Source: Candidatus Aenigmatarchaeota archaeon (GTDB lineage: Archaea; Aenigmatarchaeota; Aenigmatarchaeia; QMZP01; QMZT01). From it: a stretch of 64,000 nucleotides of DNA. Both the position numbers and the translations under genes were made by a program. The stretch spans positions 85,111 through 149,110 of the forward strand of contig JAPLVC010000001.1 in assembly GCA_026397315.1 (NCBI GenBank). Reading direction: 5' to 3'. Numbering within the stretch: position 1 is the stretch's first letter; each line of letters opens with the position of its first letter. Positions 61,543 through 64,000 of the stretch are shown here, in pieces. The notes under the pieces are model-generated. The model had not been told where the DNA came from. It saw nothing but the letters and a program-made list of their open reading frames with translations, and made no database searches.

Positions 61543-62464
61543 AAGGCTCTATTTCAACGCCGCCCACACCAGGAAGTTCATGCAGACCCTCATGGTCGCG
61601 GCGGAATGCAAGAAGATACGCGAGCAGGGCGTAACCACGACGATTCGTGACCTTTATTACGCGCTGAAACGCACCATACCAGGCACGCGCGAGAACACGT
61701 TCGAGGAGCAGGACGAGAGCGACCCGGTCATCGAAGATCTCGAAGCGATGCTCAACTCCCTCCGCGAGAATCTTAACCTGAAAGCCGACCGCAAGGGCTA
61801 CATGGCAGGCAACGTCATGCTTAATGACATGGGCGACAGGATAAACTGCGCCAAGATGGGCAGCTCCGGATGGGCGATACCCAGCAACGTCGAAAACGAC
61901 ATAATAAAGTTCGAGGACGTCAAGGCCGACTACGTGCTGGTCATAGAGAAGGACGCCGTCTGGCAGCGTTTGAATGAAGACAAGTTCTGGAAGAAACATA
62001 ATTGTCTTATAATCACGGGTAAAGGGCAGCCTGCGAGGGGCACGCGCCGCCTCATAAACCGCCTCCACCACGAGCACAAGCTGCCCGTCTACGTGATGTG
62101 CGACGCAGACTGCTACGGATATTATATTTACTCGGTAATCAAGCAGGGCTCGATCAACCTTTCCTTCCTTTCCGACAGGCTGGGCACGCCTGACGCCAAA
62201 TACATCGGGCTGACGACACTGGACGTCGAGAAGTTCTCCATCCCTCATAACGTGACCATAAAAATGACGAATCTCGATGTCAAGCGCACGAAAGAGCTGA
62301 TGCAGTATGTCTGGTTCAAACCAAAGGAGTGGCAGAAGGAGCTGAAGAACATGCTGCATTTCAACCACAAGCTGGAGCTTGAAGCGCTGTCGTCGAAGGG
62401 GATAAAGTTCATCTCGGAGAAATACCTGCCGGAGAAGATAAAACAGGAAGACTTCCTGCCTTAA
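61343..62464 (+). CDS. top6A: DNA topoisomerase VI subunit A (Spo11-like)
   Basis: The 373-residue subunit makes the transient double-strand break. The active-site tyrosine is Y105 or Y106 in [12 protein letters not shown] (CAP domain). The Toprim metal site is in [27 protein letters not shown] at 61331-61335, 7 nt before the ATG at 61343, clearly marks the start inside the end of top6B. The stop overlaps the convergent gene at 62461 by 4 nt. Confidence 0.96.
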   Translation: MEKTREKESKETSEAIEARKLHDLGKDVLNQIEKKESPKIEFPVRSLSNIYFDEKNGLIQLGDKKSERLYFNAAHTRKFMQTLMVAAECKKIREQGVTTTIRDLYYALKRTIPGTRENTFEEQDESDPVIEDLEAMLNSLRENLNLKADRKGYMAGNVMLNDMGDRINCAKMGSSGWAIPSNVENDIIKFEDVKADYVLVIEKDAVWQRLNEDKFWKKHNCLIITGKGQPARGTRRLINRLHHEHKLPVYVMCDADCYGYYIYSVIKQGSINLSFLSDRLGTPDAKYIGLTTLDVEKFSIPHNVTIKMTNLDVKRTKELMQYVWFKPKEWQKELKNMLHFNHKLELEALSSKGIKFISEKYLPEKIKQEDFLP

Positions 62465-62907
62465 CGGTTTTTGTAATATTTCGGGCCGCCGCTGTTGGTG
62501 CCTTTTTCGAGAATTTCGAGATTATTTTCAATGTCACTCTCGCGTCTAATACGTTTCATGCTATCCGTATTCATGAGCCTTTCGTGCTGCATTTTTTTCA
62601 TTTTTCCCGTTATTCCACTGTAAGCGCCTTTTAAGCCGCACCATGCACCATACGCAACAATAGCACTCAGCGCTAAAAGCGCTCCTTTACCCACAATATC
62701 GCTCGCCTCTTCGCTAAGCGGCGGGATCAGAGGCTTGAAGTTCGGGTTCTCGGGTAGGCCCACAAGCTTTTTTGTCTGCTGGAGCTGCGCTTCTTTGACT
62801 CTGCGAGCTTGGCCTATATAGTCAGCTATTGTACCCACATTGTAGCTTTTGAAATAAGCGTCTATGCCACTGCCGTTCAAAACAACAGGATAATTTGATA
62901 GACTCAT
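62461..62907 (-). CDS. Protein of unknown function with one hydrophobic segment (148 aa)
   Basis: An N-terminal soluble part (about 1-70, VGLPENPNFKPLIPPLSEEAS) is followed by a hydrophobic helix (about 72-92, GKGALLALSAIVAYGAW) and a charged, helical C-terminus (KMKKMQHERLMNTDSMKRIRRESD in parts). No family recognised. GAGTGAT 3 nt before the ATG is part of an inverted repeat (62911-62930). It lies between topoisomerase VI and tRNA-Asn. Confidence 0.6.
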   Translation of the reverse strand: MSLSNYPVVLNGSGIDAYFKSYNVGTIADYIGQARRVKEAQLQQTKKLVGLPENPNFKPLIPPLSEEASDIVGKGALLALSAIVAYGAWCGLKGAYSGITGKMKKMQHERLMNTDSMKRIRRESDIENNLEILEKGTNSGGPKYYKNR

Positions 62908-62910
62908 ACA

Positions 62911-62930
62911 ATCACTCGATTTTAAGTGAT
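62911..62930 (-). promoter_or_regulatory. Inverted repeat over the ribosome site of the 148-residue gene
   Basis: ATCACT (62911-62916) and AGTGAT (62925-62930) can pair on the minus-strand mRNA. They would bury the AGTGAT Shine-Dalgarno core just before the start codon, which could control translation. Confidence 0.35.
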
Positions 62931-62998
62931 TTGTTTTATAGGTTTATAAATGTTACTTAATAGTGGTGAAGCTTTTTCTAATTTAAACGGGGCAGAAC

Positions 62999-63009
62999 CT
63001 TTTTATTGC
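62999..63009 (+). promoter_or_regulatory. TATA-like promoter of tRNA-Asn
   Basis: CCTTTTTATTG is centred about 30 nt before the mature tRNA 5' end. A second TTTAAAC at about 62982-62988 is further away. Confidence 0.4.
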
Positions 63010-63033
63010 TGGTGCGGTTTAATTGATACTATT

Positions 63034-63137
63034 GTCCCGGTAGCTCAGCTGGCAGAGCGTTCGGCTGTTAACCGAAAGGTCGCACATGAGCTGGGGAACC
63101 ATCTCGTGGACTAAAGGTTCGAATCCTGCCCGGGACG
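63034..63137 (+). tRNA. tRNA-Asn (GUU) with an intron inside the T stem
   Basis: After removing 31 nt the cloverleaf is perfect: acceptor GTCCCGG/CCGGGAC, D stem GCTC/GAGC, anticodon stem TTCGG/CCGAA with loop CTGTTAA (anticodon GTT), variable AGGTC, T stem GCAGG/CCTGC with loop TTCGAAT, discriminator G. Without removal the 5' half of the T stem is broken (GC...AGG). No intron is in the anticodon loop. The CCA end is not encoded. Confidence 0.92.
63084..63114 (+). other. Non-canonical T-arm intron of tRNA-Asn (31 nt)
   Basis: A bulge-helix-bulge is visible. Central helix GGTC (63078-63081) pairs with GACT (63109-63112). Bulges are GCA (63082-63084) and AAA (63113-63115). Inner helix CATGAG (63085-63090) pairs with CTCGTG (63103-63108). 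Cutting after the second base of each bulge joins GC to AGG, exactly restoring the T stem. Confidence 0.85.
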
Positions 63138-63145
63138 TTAAAAAT

Positions 63146-63176
63146 GAGGGCTAACGCACCCTCAATTTATTTTTGT
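63146..63176 (+). terminator. Terminator after tRNA-Asn
   Basis: GAGGG (63146-63150) pairs with CCCTC (63159-63163), followed by AATTTATTTTTGTT. Confidence 0.5.
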
Positions 63177-63222
63177 TAGAAATAGTTACAACCAAATATA
63201 AAATTTTCAAGAAGTTTGGCTA

Positions 63223-63239
63223 TTGTCCACCTAGGACAA
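63223..63239. repeat. Inverted repeat TTGTCC/GGACAA
   Basis: Two 6-bp arms with a 5-bp spacer lie about 85-95 bp upstream of the small gene at 63317. A second inverted repeat, AGGTTT/AAACCT (63251-63256 and 63266-63271), surrounds a TATA-like TTTAAAAT. Together they look like an operator region, though either could be chance. Confidence 0.3.
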
Positions 63240-63316
63240 ACATCACAGAAAGGTTTAAAATGATAAAACCTGATGTTAGTAATAACCTTTTTGAATCTTA
63301 TACCCAATAAAAGACC

Positions 63317-63595
63317 ATGGAGCTTTTCGACGTGGTCGACAGGCACTGCAACATCCGCCTTCTCAAGACCAACTGCAACTTCAGGTTATGCGAGAAGCCG
63401 CCTGAGAAGGAAATGCTTATTTTCGAGATGACCATGAACACGGCCAAGAAGAAGGACATAATCTCCCTTTACCTCTGCCGCGAGCACTACAATGAGATGG
63501 AAAAGGCACTTGAGAGCGTTATCGGCAGGTTCAGGAACGGCCGCGTCTACAGGATAAAGCAGATGGACGATAAGATAAACGTGGTTAGATATTGA
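63317..63595 (+). CDS. Small soluble protein of unknown function (92 aa)
   Basis: The protein starts MELFDVVDRHCNIRLLKTNC and contains three further cysteine/histidine elements (NFRLCEKPP, YLCREHYNEM) that could bind zinc as C-C-C-H. The rest is helical and basic. A TATA box at 63254-63261, about 60 nt upstream, serves it. The next gene starts 25 nt later on the same strand. Confidence 0.62.
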   Translation: MELFDVVDRHCNIRLLKTNCNFRLCEKPPEKEMLIFEMTMNTAKKKDIISLYLCREHYNEMEKALESVIGRFRNGRVYRIKQMDDKINVVRY

Positions 63596-63620
63596 TTAAA
63601 TAACAACACAAATTATTTTT

Positions 63621-64000
63621 ATGGGCTCTATTGTCACCTTAAATGATGTACTGAAAATCTACAAATCACAAAAAGCAGGCGAGATAGCTCTGAAGCCTTA
63701 CAATAAATGGTTTCCTTTAAAGCCCTCACCGGAGCTAGCAGGCGTAGTTGCAGATTTGATATGTGACGGTCATCTTCAGGGCAATCCAAAATGGAGAATA
63801 GATTTTACCTTCAAAATAAACGAAGAAAAGCTGAGATTCGAAAGGAAAATTGAAAAAATATTTGGTGTTAAAGGAAAAGCGAGGCCTTGTTATTCCAATA
63901 TGTGGGGAGAAAGTTACAATTACGGTGTGAATTGCAAACCTCTGGCTAAAACTCTTTTTCTATGCGGAGTTCCCAGCGGCAACAAGGTGCTGGGAAATTT
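63621..64000 (+). CDS. LAGLIDADG homing endonuclease (partial, C-terminus beyond the window)
   Basis: The frame opens at the ATG at 63621 and is still open at base 64000 (about 126 codons). PELAGVVADLICDGHLQG (about residues 36-53) fits the first LAGLIDADG helix with its catalytic Asp followed by Gly, and WRIDFTFKINEEKL and YNYGVNCKPLAKTLFLCG are the expected strands and helices of that fold. The second motif would lie beyond the edge. It is free-standing here, not fused to a host protein, so it is either an independent gene or an intron/intein remnant. Confidence 0.75.
   Translation, partial: MGSIVTLNDVLKIYKSQKAGEIALKPYNKWFPLKPSPELAGVVADLICDGHLQGNPKWRIDFTFKINEEKLRFERKIEKIFGVKGKARPCYSNMWGESYNYGVNCKPLAKTLFLCGVPSGNKVLGN

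Overview
The window is a gene-dense archaeal chromosome segment with about 70 protein genes and two intron-containing tRNA genes. The archaeal assignment rests on V/A-type ATP synthase in the order H-I-K-E-C-F-A-B-D, aIF5B, aIF2alpha, aIF2beta, aIF1A, Spt4/Spt5, RpoE', Pelota, GINS, topoisomerase VI, NreA, a PIN-KH-ATPase (PINA-like), S15/S24e/S27e/L11, TATA-type promoters and bulge-helix-bulge tRNA introns. FtsZ, very large cysteine-rich secreted proteins, T-arm tRNA splicing and regrouped ribosomal/transcription clusters suggest a deep-branching (DPANN-like) or uncultivated euryarchaeal lineage. The exact phylum cannot be fixed from this window.

Layout. 0-4.4 kb: a VIT/CCC1-like transporter cut by the window edge, a tiny acidic protein, endonuclease IV, RNase HI, a Dph6-like PP-loop enzyme, a metallophosphoesterase and a zinc-finger protein. 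4.4-10.9 kb: tRNA-Ile with intron, FKBP, FtsZ, SecE-Spt5-L11, GINS, aIF5B, aIF2beta. 10.9-19.4 kb: membrane proteins, S15, a radical SAM enzyme, an aminotransferase, a minus-strand run of endonuclease III, rhomboid and lipoprotein, an orphan 7TM sensor-like protein, and NreA. 19.6-28.6 kb: the complete ATP synthase operon ending in a membrane-anchored CxxC protein. 28.7-30.75 kb: RpoE'-Spt4-S24e-S27e-aIF2alpha. 30.8-33.3 kb: a frameshifted Tat-signal gene, a 51-residue protein and SRP54. 33.5-40.1 kb: a 1683-residue cysteine-rich secreted repeat protein with two membrane partners. 40.1-45.6 kb: the PIN-ATPase, HisRS, a phosphoesterase and an M20 peptidase. 45.6-47.6 kb: an AT-rich accessory patch with a trypsin-like protease and a possible structured RNA. 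47.6-58.9 kb: MBF1, anchored surface proteins, Pelota, a 1373-residue cysteine-rich protein, a second HhH-GPD glycosylase, a HAD protein, TrkH and a pilin-like protein. 58.9-64 kb: aIF1A, a Dim2-like KH protein, topoisomerase VI B and A, tRNA-Asn with an intron inside the T stem, and a LAGLIDADG homing endonuclease running off the edge.

Most of the window is core information processing and energy conversion. The unusual material is the T-arm intron next to a homing endonuclease, the two giant cysteine-rich surface proteins, the protease island, the 200-nt overlap of the topoisomerase VI genes, the CxxC protein in the ATP synthase operon, and several inverted repeats that could be small RNAs or regulatory sites. 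No CRISPR array, rRNA, insertion sequence or replication origin was recognised.
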